A stretch of 63,650 nucleotides of DNA, taken from NCBI GenBank assembly GCA_046341775.1, contig JBKDQQ010000119.1, forward strand, positions 1 to 63,650. Direction: 5' to 3'. Both the position numbers and the translations under genes were made by a program. Under the pieces are notes generated by a model. It searched no databases. It was not told the DNA's origin and saw only the letters and a program-made list of their open reading frames with translations. Positions 31,472 through 39,801 of the stretch are shown in pieces. Each line of letters starts with the position of its first letter. Position 1 is the stretch's first letter. The DNA comes from SXXH01 sp041165735. Lineage in GTDB: Bacteria; Planctomycetota; UBA1135; GCA-002686595.

Positions 31472-32037
31472 GGCTTCGCGCGCGGTCCGCTCCACGCCGA
31501 GAAGCCGCCGGCGAGGTTGAGCAGGCGGCCGGAGTGCTCCTTGCTCGCGAGGAACTCGCACGCCGCGGCCGAGCGTCCGCCCGCGGCGCAGTAGACGACC
31601 AGGGTGCGTCCGTCGCGCGGCAGTTCGCGCCAGCGCTCCTCCAGCTCGTCGACCGGCAAGAGTTGCGCGCCGGGCACGATCCCGGCGGCCATCTCCCCCT
31701 TCGTGCGCACGTCGAGGAAGCGCGCCGCGCCGGACTCGAGCAGCTTCGCGGCCTCGCGCGCGTCGATCTCGCCCCACAGCCGGCCCTCGAGGATCTCCTC
31801 GCGCTCGACGCGTCCGCCCTGCGCCACGGTCGCCAGCTGGCGACGCAGCACCTCCAGCTCCTGGCGCAGGTCCTCGGCCTGGTTCGCGGCGCGGCGCGCG
31901 AGGTCGGCCTTCAGTTCGTCGCCGATGTTCGCCGACTTGGACGCCTCGCGCTTCGCCACGAGCGCCATGACCAGGGCCGCGAGCGCGCAGGCCGTGGGCA
32001 CGCCCCAGGCGAGCAGCAGGAAGGGGATCTCCTCCAT
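31468..32037 (-). CDS. Membrane-anchored coiled-coil rhodanese
   Basis: 189 residues: one N-terminal transmembrane segment (about 5-27), a charged heptad-like helix (about 35-78, LARRAANQAEDLRQELEVLRRQL) and a C-terminal rhodanese domain. The domain has ARFLDVRTKGEMAAGIVPGAQLLP and the active-site loop VVYCAAGGRSA with Cys150. Rhodaneses carry sulfane sulfur on this Cys; single-domain membrane forms are often redox or sulfur-relay proteins. It starts 12 nt after the FIST gene stop and overlaps the lipoprotein gene, so its function is likely tied to that operon. Confidence 0.9.
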   Translation of the reverse strand: MEEIPFLLLAWGVPTACALAALVMALVAKREASKSANIGDELKADLARRAANQAEDLRQELEVLRRQLATVAQGGRVEREEILEGRLWGEIDAREAAKLLESGAARFLDVRTKGEMAAGIVPGAQLLPVDELEERWRELPRDGRTLVVYCAAGGRSAAACEFLASKEHSGRLLNLAGGFSAWSGPRAKP

Positions 32038-32049
32038 GATTCCTCTCGA

Positions 32050-33249
32050 TCAGCCGCGCGCCCGCAAGATGGCGGTCGAGGCGGTGAATCCGTGCACGAA
32101 GTTGCGGCCGCCGATGGGGCCGATCTCGCCGAGCGCGAAGAAGCCCGCCACCGGCGTGCCCTCGCCCAAGGCGTGGCGCAGATGGCGCGCGTCGTGGTTC
32201 GGCGCGCCGAACATGCGGCGACCGCGGCCGTTGCAGGTGAAGACCAACGCGCCCGACGCGGCGCCCTGCCGCGCGCGGCCGCACGAGGAGACGGCATGCT
32301 CCAGGTCTTCGCCCGCCGAGGCCGGATCGCGCACGAGGAACTGCACGCTCATGCCGCTGCGCAAGGAGGGATCGGCGACGGCCAGCCCGCCGCGCTGCTT
32401 GTCGATGCCCATCAAGCCGCGCGCGAGGAAGTCGCCGCGATCGAAGACGCTCTTGCGCGCGTCGACCGCCAGTCCGAGGAAGGGTCCGCGCTGCAAGGCC
32501 TCGCGTTCGGCCTGCGGCAGGCTCGCCAGCATCTCCATCAGCACCTCGAGCGCCGGTCGACCCGAGAGCTTCAACACCATGTTCTCGTCGCAGGCCGTGA
32601 CGACCCACGGCCTGCCCACGGGTCGGCAGCCTTGGCTCACCGCGGTGGCGATCTCCACGTCGCCTTCGACCACCACTCCGACCGCGCCCGACTTCGACGC
32701 GCCGTCGGCCGTGAGGAGCAGCGCCCGCTCGCCGCCATGCTCGGGCACCGCCAGTCCGCCGACCACGGGCACGCCGGGCAGGCGCTCCTCGATGGCGGCG
32801 ATCCAATCGACCGCCGGGAACGAGAACGGGTCGGGCAGCACGAGGATCCCCGCGCGCGACGGATCCTGGACCTCGGGCAGGCCGTGGAAGACCGCGTCGA
32901 GGTCGGAGTCCTGCGACACGTCCACTTCGAACGGCCGCAGCGCCGTGCCGGGCAGGCACGCCGCCCACAACGCCAACGCCGGACCCGATTCGTGCTCCGC
33001 GTCGTCTCCCAGCACGCCGCGCGCCCCGCAACCGAGCACCACGCTCGCGCCCAGCTCGTCGCGGCAACGCCGGCCGAGGCCTTCGCGATCGCCCGCCAAG
33101 GCGTTGGAGGCGAAGGCGACGACCAGGTCCGGCCGGGCGCCCTGCAGGCTCGAGCGCACCCGCGCGCAGGCTTCGCCGAAGGCCGCGTCGAGCGAGGCCT
33201 GCGCGGACAACGCCGCGGCGAAGCGCGGCGCGAGGCTGCGCGCGCTCAC
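32050..33249 (-). CDS. FIST (N and C) domain sensory protein
   Basis: 399 residues. The whole protein reads as FIST N plus FIST C: PDLVVAFASNAL, VVLGCGARGVLGDD, PVVGGLAVPEHGGERALLL in the first half and GFFALGEIGPIGGRNFVHGFTAS at the end. FIST domains are thought to bind small ligands, perhaps amino acids, and usually sit beside or within histidine kinases or cyclases. Here there is no signalling output domain in the protein or the operon; instead the neighbours are a rhodanese and a TPR lipoprotein. GTG start overlaps the preceding small gene (GTGA). No signal peptide, so it is cytoplasmic. Confidence 0.85.
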   Translation of the reverse strand: MSARSLAPRFAAALSAQASLDAAFGEACARVRSSLQGARPDLVVAFASNALAGDREGLGRRCRDELGASVVLGCGARGVLGDDAEHESGPALALWAACLPGTALRPFEVDVSQDSDLDAVFHGLPEVQDPSRAGILVLPDPFSFPAVDWIAAIEERLPGVPVVGGLAVPEHGGERALLLTADGASKSGAVGVVVEGDVEIATAVSQGCRPVGRPWVVTACDENMVLKLSGRPALEVLMEMLASLPQAEREALQRGPFLGLAVDARKSVFDRGDFLARGLMGIDKQRGGLAVADPSLRSGMSVQFLVRDPASAGEDLEHAVSSCGRARQGAASGALVFTCNGRGRRMFGAPNHDARHLRHALGEGTPVAGFFALGEIGPIGGRNFVHGFTASTAILRARG

Positions 33250-33521
33250 AGCGGGAGCTTCTCGATGTCGCCCAGCTTGCGCCAACGCACGACCGAGGCG
33301 AGATCCAACTTGTAGTCGCGGTGCTTCGCGTCCACGCCCAAGGTCGCTGTCTCGCGGATCCAATGCTCGGCGTCGGCGCCCGAGGCGGGCTCGAGCACGT
33401 CGGCGTCGTGCAGCAAGGCCTCGAAGCCGTGCACGGCGTCGAAGCGTCCGATGACGACGCGTCCGGACTTGGTCTCCACGACGAGGTTGATGCCGTGGGG
33501 GGCGTGATGGAGGGAAGTCAT
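33246..33521 (-). CDS. 91-residue protein of unknown function, first gene of FIST operon
   Basis: The ATG at 33521 gives 91 residues and the stop overlaps the FIST start. The sequence begins with HHAPHGINLVVETKSGRVVIGRFD, a likely beta-hairpin, followed by a His/Asp-rich stretch (ALLHDADVLE, EHWIRETATLGVDAKHRDYKLD) and a basic end. I do not recognise it. TAGGAT lies about 31 nt upstream as a possible -10. As lead gene of a tightly overlapped operon it may regulate or bind FIST. Confidence 0.6.
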   Translation of the reverse strand: MTSLHHAPHGINLVVETKSGRVVIGRFDAVHGFEALLHDADVLEPASGADAEHWIRETATLGVDAKHRDYKLDLASVVRWRKLGDIEKLPL

Positions 33522-33796
33522 GGGGTTGGGGCTCGGAACTCGGAGCCACATCCTAAGCGCGGCGCCCCCGCGCCGCCTCGTCGCGCCGGGCGTCGCGCGT
33601 GCCCCACGCCACACCCTCGATCCCGTCGCCCCGTTACGAACTCGTGGCGCGATCGCGCCGAAGTCGCGCGCCCAGGCGCCCGCGAGCGCATGGCATGCTA
33701 TTTGGTCGTCGGCTCGACTCGCGTCGCTCGCACCGCGCCATGCTCGGCGCCGCGCGGCGCACCACGCCCACGCTGGCAAGCCCGGAGGATCGCCCC

Positions 33797-35647
33797 ATGT
33801 TCACCGCCCACCTGCTCACCTTGGCCCTGCAAGCTCCCGGCTGGTGCTGCGGCTGCTCCGAAGGCGGCGCGTCGACGACCCCGGGCCAGACGAGCCCGGA
33901 CACCTACAACCCCGCCGGTCCCGGACAGCCCTGGAGCCCGGGCGACACCGTGCCCTCCAATCCCGGCGGCGCGCGACCTGCTCCGGGTGGTTCGACGCCG
34001 GCGCCCGGCCCGGGCGGTCCGCGCACTGGCGGCGCGCCCAACGCTCCGTCGCCGGCGGGGCCCTCGACCGCGATGCCGCGCGCCACCTCGATGGCGATGA
34101 CGAGCGACGACGGCTGGTGGTTGTGGTGGGAGTACAACAAGACCGAGTTCCTCAAGCCGCGTCGTCGGCCGCTGTCGGACATGGTGTTGTCGATGGACGG
34201 CGACGAGTCTTTGCGGCGACGGCTCGAGTCGGCGCGCGCCACGCTGCTCGCCATCGGAGAAGCGGGCGTGAAGGACGCCGACGCGGGACTGCGGCAAGCG
34301 GCGGTGCTGGGCATCGGACGGGTCGGCGAGCACGCGGCGCACGACGAGCTGGTGGCCGCGCTCGCGGACGCCAACCAGGATGTGCGCCACGCGGCGCTGC
34401 TCGCCCTCGGCGCGAGCGGTTCGGAAGCGGCGCAGGCGACCTTGTCGCGGATCGCGCGCGAGGGGCGGCTCGCGCGCGAGAGCGGGCGCATCTCGCCGTA
34501 CGCGCGCCCCTTGGCGGTGGTGGCCCTCGGCCTCGGAAGGCGCGCGGGCTTCGACGAGCTCGCCACGCAGGTCGCGCTCGACGCATGCAACCGACGCGAA
34601 GGAGCCGAGGGCGACATGCTCGCGGCGGCGCTCTTCATGCACCATGCGATGGCGCCCGACGTGCGCATCCTCGGCATGGCCGTGGCCGTCGCGAAGGACG
34701 AACGCGAAGCGCCGGCGACGCGCTGCCGCGCGATCGAGGCGTTGCGCGGCTCGGACGAGCCGCTGGTGGTCGATGCGCTGGCCAAGCTCGTCGCCGACGG
34801 CCGCATGGACGTGCGCCGGTCGGCCGCGCTGGCGCTCGGGTCGAGTCCGCGCCTCGCCGCGTTCAGCGCGTTGCGCAAGGCGCTGGAAGGGGAGAAGGAG
34901 CCGCTGACGCGCGGCCTCGTGCTGGCCTCGATGGCGCGCCGCGGCGAACCCGGCGTGTGGGAGCTGCTCGCGGAGCAGTTGAAGGCTCCGCAGTCGAACC
35001 AGCGCGCCTGGGCGGCGCTCGCCCTGGGCGTGCACGCGCGCGGCGTGGCGTTGGAGGCCGCGACGCTCGAGCTGGTGCGCAAGTCGCTGCGGCAGGCGCG
35101 CGCGGGCGAGAGGGACGACTACACGCTGGCCGCGCTGGACCTCGCCGCGGGCCTCGCGCGCGATCCGGAGCAGTACGCGGAGGTCCACGAGGCCAGCACC
35201 AAGGGCCAATCGCCCGAGCGGCGCAACTACGCGATGACCGCCATGTCGCTGTATGGCGACCAGGCGGCGCTCGACGCGCTGGGCGCGCGCGTGCTGGCGG
35301 AGGCGGACACCGTGGCGCGCCTCGGCGGGGCGACGGCGCTCGCCGTGCACGGCCGCGCCGAGGATGCTCCGATCTTCGTCGCGTTGCTCAAGCAGCATCG
35401 CGCCGGCGACCTGCAGGCCCAGGCCGCGCAGGTGCTCGGCCTGCACGGCACCACGGCCGCGCTCGACGCCTTGCTGGCCGCGTCGGTCGACCAGAAGGCC
35501 GACCGCGCGGTGCGCGCCGCGGCCGTGCAGGGCCTGGGACTCCTGCTGACGCGTCCGCAGGCGCTGGCCTTCGCCGATGTTTCGCGCCAGGCGAACTACA
35601 CGGTGCTGCCCGAGTGGGTCAGGCCGCTCTTCTACACCACGCTCTGA
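33797..35647 (+). CDS. HEAT-repeat protein with Pro/Gly-rich N-terminal region
   Basis: 616 residues. The start has a short hydrophobic segment (MFTAHLLTLALQA) that may be a weak signal, then a low-complexity Pro/Gly/Ser/Thr stretch (about 20-90), then a long series of HEAT-like helical pairs to the C-terminus (for example ALADANQDVRHAALLALG, GRMDVRRSAALALGSSPR, LGGATALAVHGR). Such arrays are protein-binding scaffolds. CGGAGGATC before the ATG is a good ribosome binding site. The preceding 275 bp, divergent from the FIST operon, shows no further gene. Confidence 0.75.
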   Translation: MFTAHLLTLALQAPGWCCGCSEGGASTTPGQTSPDTYNPAGPGQPWSPGDTVPSNPGGARPAPGGSTPAPGPGGPRTGGAPNAPSPAGPSTAMPRATSMAMTSDDGWWLWWEYNKTEFLKPRRRPLSDMVLSMDGDESLRRRLESARATLLAIGEAGVKDADAGLRQAAVLGIGRVGEHAAHDELVAALADANQDVRHAALLALGASGSEAAQATLSRIAREGRLARESGRISPYARPLAVVALGLGRRAGFDELATQVALDACNRREGAEGDMLAAALFMHHAMAPDVRILGMAVAVAKDEREAPATRCRAIEALRGSDEPLVVDALAKLVADGRMDVRRSAALALGSSPRLAAFSALRKALEGEKEPLTRGLVLASMARRGEPGVWELLAEQLKAPQSNQRAWAALALGVHARGVALEAATLELVRKSLRQARAGERDDYTLAALDLAAGLARDPEQYAEVHEASTKGQSPERRNYAMTAMSLYGDQAALDALGARVLAEADTVARLGGATALAVHGRAEDAPIFVALLKQHRAGDLQAQAAQVLGLHGTTAALDALLAASVDQKADRAVRAAAVQGLGLLLTRPQALAFADVSRQANYTVLPEWVRPLFYTTL

Positions 35648-35678
35648 AGGATCCGCGAGCCGCGGCGTCGCGCCGACT

Positions 35679-38492
35679 TCAGTTCGGCACGATGCGCGTC
35701 TGGAGCAACCTGTCCACCAGCGAGATGGAGGTGCGCGCGAAGGCGTGCACCACCGCCAGGAGCAGCAGCAGGCCGACGACGCCGATGAGCGTCCAGCCCG
35801 CGATGGTCGCGGGCATCCAGCCCCAGTCGATCCACCAACTGGCGCCCAGCACCACGAGCGGCGGCATGCCGAGCGAGAGGAAGCTGCGGATGGCGCACAT
35901 GTGGCGCGCGGCCGGGCGCCCATGGCGGTCGCGCAGCCTCAAGCCGAAGACCCACAGGCTCGCGCCGCCGCGCGTGGCGAACGACGAGATCGTCGCCAGC
36001 AGCGCGAATCCGAGCCAGCCGATGGCGAGCGAGCCCAACAGCCAACTGGCCTTCGTCCACTTGAGCCAGGGCGAGCTCGAGACCTGCGGGAGGTCGGGAT
36101 GGTCCGCCTCGAAGCGCAGGCGCGCCGCGGACACTTGCTCGTCGTCCAGGACCTCGGGGAAGGGCAGTCGTCCCGCGCTCCAGAGGTCCTCGATGCCGGC
36201 GCGCTGGGCGTCGTCCCACACGAGCCATCTCGCGGCGGGCCTCGATTCGGCCTCGCGCAGCAGGATCCGACGATCCAACTCGGCTTGCGGATCCAGCTCG
36301 GCCCGGCGCTCGATCAGGTCCCTGCGCACCTGGCTCGCCTGCGCGACGAGCGCGTCGCCGTTGAAGAAGATCACCGAGAGATAGGCGAACAACCCGAGGG
36401 CGATCGACAACGTGGCCGGCAGCACGACGCCCAACGCCAGTTGCAGGAGTCGTTGGCGCGGCGTGGGCGACTGCAGGCCCTCGAGCGCGGACCGCAGCCT
36501 CTGGCTGGCCGAGCGCAGCGCGGAGAGCGACGGTTGCGGCTGCAGCAGGGCGCGCACGGGCGCCTCGGCGTGCCCGGGCAGGTCGCCGGGCAGCTCCGCC
36601 TTGGGTTCGTCGGCGACGAGCAGCGTGCGCATGGCGTCCGCCAACGCGTCCGTCGTCGCCGTCGCGTCCGCCGCGCGCGGAGCGGCGAAGCACTCGTCCA
36701 CGACGCGCACGTTGCCGCGCCGGTCGATCCACGCCTCGCGACCGGACATCCCCGGTCGTGCATGGTCGTCGCAGGCGGCCAGAACTTCCTCCGACAATTG
36801 CAGGGCGAGTCGCGAGCGCGCCGGCCACTCGAGCTGGCGCACCCACTCGCGGCAATCCGTCGCGGGCGCCCCGCCAGGCGCCTCCCACGCCTGCCAACGC
36901 GCGCCCTCGTGGGAGAAGCCTTCGATCCAGCGCAGTTGCGCCGAGCGCGTCGAGTTGCGCCGTCCCTCGTCGACATGGCCGGCGCGCACCAACAGCACCT
37001 CGCGGTCGAGCTCCTCGTCGCGCCCGGCCAGCACGTGGGGCCGCCCCCCCAAGGCGCCTTGGACGAGGTAGCGTCCGAGGCGCTCGTGCGGCGCGGGGTC
37101 CAGCGGCCTGTTCGGAGGCGCCAGCGCCGCGCGTCGCGCCTGCGCGAGGCGCAGTTGCGTCGTGCGCGTGCGCGACCAGCGTTCGTGGAGTCCGCGCCAG
37201 CCGTTGTGCGCGCGCGCCGGAGCGAACACGACCGTCCACCATGCGACGTGCACCAGCGCGCCGAGCAGCAGCACCCACGCGCCGACCGGCATGGCGAGTT
37301 GCAGGCCGAGTTGCGCCAAGTGGGGTGGCGCGAACAACCACGACGCCCGCAGCAAGGCGCCACGGTAGCTGGGCTGCCCGGTGGCGACGGAGACCACGCG
37401 CGAGCCGACGACCCAGCGGCCGAGCGTCAAGCCGCCCGCGCCTTCGAGCGCGCCGTAGTACACCAGCGCCGGGCCGACGTCCCAGAAGGCGTCGACGGCG
37501 GCGAGCGCGGATGGCCCGAGCGTGTCGATGTCGGCGCCGACGATGGGCAGCAGCATGGTCGCCGGACGCCCCAGCGCCGCCTCGAGGCCCACGAGCAAGG
37601 CCATGTCGACGAGGTAGGCGCCGAACCTGCCGGCCAACTGCTCGGGCGGGGACACGCGTTCGAGGAAGGGCTCCAGCGCGCGGCGGAAGGCGGCGAGGTC
37701 CTTGTGGCGCCGCGCGGGATCGCGCGCGAGGGCCTTCAGCACCACCTTGTCCAAGGCGTGCGGCACGCTCGAGCGGATGCTGCTGGGAGGGGGCGGATCC
37801 TCGGACAGGATGCGCGCCAGCACCTCGCCAACGTTCGAGCCGGCGTGCGGCGGCCGCCCGACGAGCAGCGCGTACAAGAGCGCGCCGACGGAGTACTGGT
37901 CGCTGCGTTCGTCGACGCCGCGCCCCCGCACTTGTTCGGGCGCGGCGTAGAGCGGCGACCCGATGAACTGTCCGGTCTGCGTCAGGTTGACGTCGCGTTC
38001 CACGGCGCGCGACAAGCCGAAGTCGCCGAGCTTGACGCCGCCGCGGGAGTCGACGAAGCAGTTGCCCGGCTTGATGTCGCGGTGCAGCACGCCCTGCCCG
38101 TGGGCAGCCGCGAGTCCGTCGACCACATCGAGCGTCCAGCGCACGGCCTGGTCGATCGTGATCTCGACTCCGCTGGCGAGCTTGTGCTGCAAGGTGCCGC
38201 CTTCGACCAGCTCCATGCTGATCGCCGGGGCGCCCTCGAAGCGATGCGCGCCGTAGACGAACACGCAGCGCGAGTCGCCGATGCCGGCGGCGAGGCGCGC
38301 CTCGCGGCGGAAGCGGCGGAAGGCCTCGTCGTTGAAGGCGAGGTCCTCGGCGAGCACCTTGAGCGCGACCCGTCGGCCGGACTCGAGCTCGACCGCCTCG
38401 TAGACCACGCCCAGGCCGCCGCGCCCGAGTTCGCGCTCGAGTCGGAAGCCGTCGCTCTCGCGCGGCAGCGATGGATCGAGGCCGTCGGCCAT
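35679..38492 (-). CDS. Membrane Ser/Thr kinase with RDD segments and a second, degenerate kinase-like domain
   Basis: 937 residues. An active kinase (about 15-275) has GRGGLGVVYEA, VALKVL, HRDIKPGN, LGDFGLSR and GSPLYAAPEQ. An RDD membrane domain follows (about 305-450; RFGAYLVDMALLV, TLGRWVVGSRVVS). Residues about 470-660 again look like a kinase N-lobe and C-lobe (LGRYLVQGALGGRPHVLAGRDEEL, then a segment like IDRRGNVRVVDECFA) but the Gly loop, HRD and DFG motifs are altered, so it is a pseudokinase. A transmembrane segment, a soluble loop and a second RDD-like part (about 840-930; GGASLWVFGLRL) close the protein. TAGACT lies 6 nt before the ATG. Divergent from the SPFH operon. Confidence 0.85.
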   Translation of the reverse strand: MADGLDPSLPRESDGFRLERELGRGGLGVVYEAVELESGRRVALKVLAEDLAFNDEAFRRFRREARLAAGIGDSRCVFVYGAHRFEGAPAISMELVEGGTLQHKLASGVEITIDQAVRWTLDVVDGLAAAHGQGVLHRDIKPGNCFVDSRGGVKLGDFGLSRAVERDVNLTQTGQFIGSPLYAAPEQVRGRGVDERSDQYSVGALLYALLVGRPPHAGSNVGEVLARILSEDPPPPSSIRSSVPHALDKVVLKALARDPARRHKDLAAFRRALEPFLERVSPPEQLAGRFGAYLVDMALLVGLEAALGRPATMLLPIVGADIDTLGPSALAAVDAFWDVGPALVYYGALEGAGGLTLGRWVVGSRVVSVATGQPSYRGALLRASWLFAPPHLAQLGLQLAMPVGAWVLLLGALVHVAWWTVVFAPARAHNGWRGLHERWSRTRTTQLRLAQARRAALAPPNRPLDPAPHERLGRYLVQGALGGRPHVLAGRDEELDREVLLVRAGHVDEGRRNSTRSAQLRWIEGFSHEGARWQAWEAPGGAPATDCREWVRQLEWPARSRLALQLSEEVLAACDDHARPGMSGREAWIDRRGNVRVVDECFAAPRAADATATTDALADAMRTLLVADEPKAELPGDLPGHAEAPVRALLQPQPSLSALRSASQRLRSALEGLQSPTPRQRLLQLALGVVLPATLSIALGLFAYLSVIFFNGDALVAQASQVRRDLIERRAELDPQAELDRRILLREAESRPAARWLVWDDAQRAGIEDLWSAGRLPFPEVLDDEQVSAARLRFEADHPDLPQVSSSPWLKWTKASWLLGSLAIGWLGFALLATISSFATRGGASLWVFGLRLRDRHGRPAARHMCAIRSFLSLGMPPLVVLGASWWIDWGWMPATIAGWTLIGVVGLLLLLAVVHAFARTSISLVDRLLQTRIVPN

Positions 38493-38498
38493 GCGGGC

Positions 38499-38504
38499 AG
38501 TCTA
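38499..38504 (-). promoter_or_regulatory. -10-like TAGACT 6 nt before kinase start
   Basis: Minus-strand TAGACT then six bases and the ATG at 38492; leaderless-type arrangement, without a ribosome binding site. Confidence 0.4.
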
Positions 38505-38581
38505 GCGGAGCCGCGCGCGGGTCCGAAGGGCGGCCGCCGCGTCGTCGCGGCACGTCCCGTGCTTGGCCCGGATGCGGGTGC

Positions 38582-38614
38582 TTGCGCCGTGAAAATGATA
38601 TCACTATGATTCCA
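38582..38614 (+). promoter_or_regulatory. Promoter with overlapping Arc-type operator of the SPFH operon
   Basis: TTGCGC (38582-38587), 17-nt spacer and TATGAT (38605-38610) form a sigma-70-like promoter. Across spacer and -10 lies an AT-rich island with palindrome TGATATCA (38596-38603) and, 11 bp later, TGATTCCA (38607-38614). An 11-bp repeat places both boxes on one DNA face, as in P22 Arc operators, and an Arc-type gene lies in this operon, so autorepression is likely. The kinase gene diverges from the same spacer. Confidence 0.55.
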
Positions 38615-38617
38615 TCG

Positions 38618-38651
38618 CGGGGTCGGACGCGCACGCGCGGCCGCGACCCCG
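38618..38651 (+). promoter_or_regulatory. Stem-loop in leader of the SPFH operon
   Basis: CGGGGTCG (38618-38625) pairs with CGACCCCG (38644-38651) around an 18-nt GC-rich loop, between the promoter and the AGGAGG ribosome binding site at 38671-38676. Possible leader structure only. Confidence 0.3.
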
Positions 38652-38686
38652 GATCCACGCGAAACCGCACAGGAGGAACCCGACCC

Positions 38687-39577
38687 ATGGAGCTGCGCAA
38701 CCCTTCCGTCGAACGCCCCTTCGCGCCCCTGCCCGGCGCCGCGATGCTGGTCGCCGAGGTGCTGCTGGCCGCTGCGGTCGTGGCCCTGCTCGTGGCCGGA
38801 GCGCGAAGCGACGATCCGCGACTCGCCGTGGCCGCGCTGCCGCTCGCCGTCCTCTTCTTCGTGCTGATGGGCGGCTTCTTCGTGGTCGAGCCGAACCTCG
38901 GCCGCGTGCTGGTGCTCTTCGGCGACTATCGCGGCACCGTGCGCGAGCCCGGATTCCATTGGACGAACCCGTTCACCAGCAAGAAGAAGGTCTCGCTGCG
39001 CGCGCACAACCTCGACGGCAAGACGCTCAAGGTGAACGACCTGCTCGGCAACCCGATCGAGATTGCGGCCATCGTCGTGTGGCAGGTGCGCGACACGGCG
39101 CGCGCCACGTTCGACGTGGAGAACCACGAGCACTTCGTCGGCACGCAGGCCGAGTCGGCCCTGCGCATGGTCGCGAGCCGGCATCCCTACGACGACGGCC
39201 AGACCAGCGAGGTCCAGACCACGCTGCGCGGCAGCGCGGACGACGTGGCGCGCGAACTGGCCGAGGAGCTGCGCACGCGCCTCGAACTGGCCGGGATCGA
39301 GGTGGTCGAGGCGCGCCTGTCGCACCTCGCCTACAGCGCGGAGATCGCCGCCGCCATGCTCCAGCGCCAGCAAGCCGGCGCGATCGTCGCGGCGCGCCAG
39401 TTGATCGTCGAAGGCGCGGTGGGCATGGTCGAGCAGGCGCTGCACCGGTTGGACGAGAAGGGCATGGTGCAGCTGGACCCCGAGCGTCGCGCCGCGATGG
39501 TCGGCAACCTGCTGGTCGTCCTGTGCGGCCAGGCGAACGCCACGCCCGTGGTCAACGCGGGCACGCTCTACAACTGA
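38687..39577 (+). CDS. SPFH/Band 7 domain membrane protein
   Basis: 296 residues. A hydrophobic hairpin (about 18-68) anchors the protein, followed by the SPFH domain: VVEPNLGRVLVLFGDYRGTVREPGFHWTNPF, LSLRAHNLDG-like segment, IEIAAIVVWQVRDTARATFDVEN, and a helical tail EEIAAAMLQRQQAGAIVAARQLIVEGAVGMVEQAL. SPFH proteins form membrane rings or microdomains and often hold proteases or stress proteins. A very strong AGGAGG ribosome binding site precedes the ATG. It is followed by an Arc-type DNA-binding gene, a pairing that recurs in many bacteria, and by an HD-domain gene. Confidence 0.9.
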   Translation: MELRNPSVERPFAPLPGAAMLVAEVLLAAAVVALLVAGARSDDPRLAVAALPLAVLFFVLMGGFFVVEPNLGRVLVLFGDYRGTVREPGFHWTNPFTSKKKVSLRAHNLDGKTLKVNDLLGNPIEIAAIVVWQVRDTARATFDVENHEHFVGTQAESALRMVASRHPYDDGQTSEVQTTLRGSADDVARELAEELRTRLELAGIEVVEARLSHLAYSAEIAAAMLQRQQAGAIVAARQLIVEGAVGMVEQALHRLDEKGMVQLDPERRAAMVGNLLVVLCGQANATPVVNAGTLYN

Positions 39578-39614
39578 ATCCTCGCGAAGACGCGGGACTG
39601 GACGGAGGGCGAGC

Positions 39615-39800
39615 ATGGCCGCGCGCACGGATGGCGAATCGGGCAAGGAGGGCGAGGAGCGGAAGGCGCTGCTCCTGCGCATCCCGCCGGGCTTGCACGC
39701 GGACCTGCGGCGCTGGGCGGACGCCGAGCTGCGTTCGCTCAACGCGCACATCGAGTACTTGCTGCGCGAGGCCGTGCAGCGACGCAAGAAGGGGAAGTGA
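39615..39800 (+). CDS. Arc-family ribbon-helix-helix DNA-binding protein
   Basis: 61 residues: a charged N-terminus, the beta-strand KALLLRIPPGLHADL, helix RRWADAELRSLNAHIEYLLREAV and a basic tail. LRSLNAHIEYLLREA is the Arc/Mnt signature. Arc dimers bind operator half-sites 11 bp apart, and the promoter of this operon shows TGATnnCA boxes with that period, so it probably represses its own operon. It lies between the SPFH gene and the HD-domain gene, whose start follows one base after its stop. Confidence 0.9.
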   Translation: MAARTDGESGKEGEERKALLLRIPPGLHADLRRWADAELRSLNAHIEYLLREAVQRRKKGK

Positions 39801-39801
39801 G

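Noticed and set aside
35632..38700. A 1022-codon minus-strand frame overlapping the RDD kinase gene
   Set aside because: It is a shifted reading of the same strand, Arg/Pro/Gly rich without motifs, whereas the 937-codon frame holds a complete kinase.
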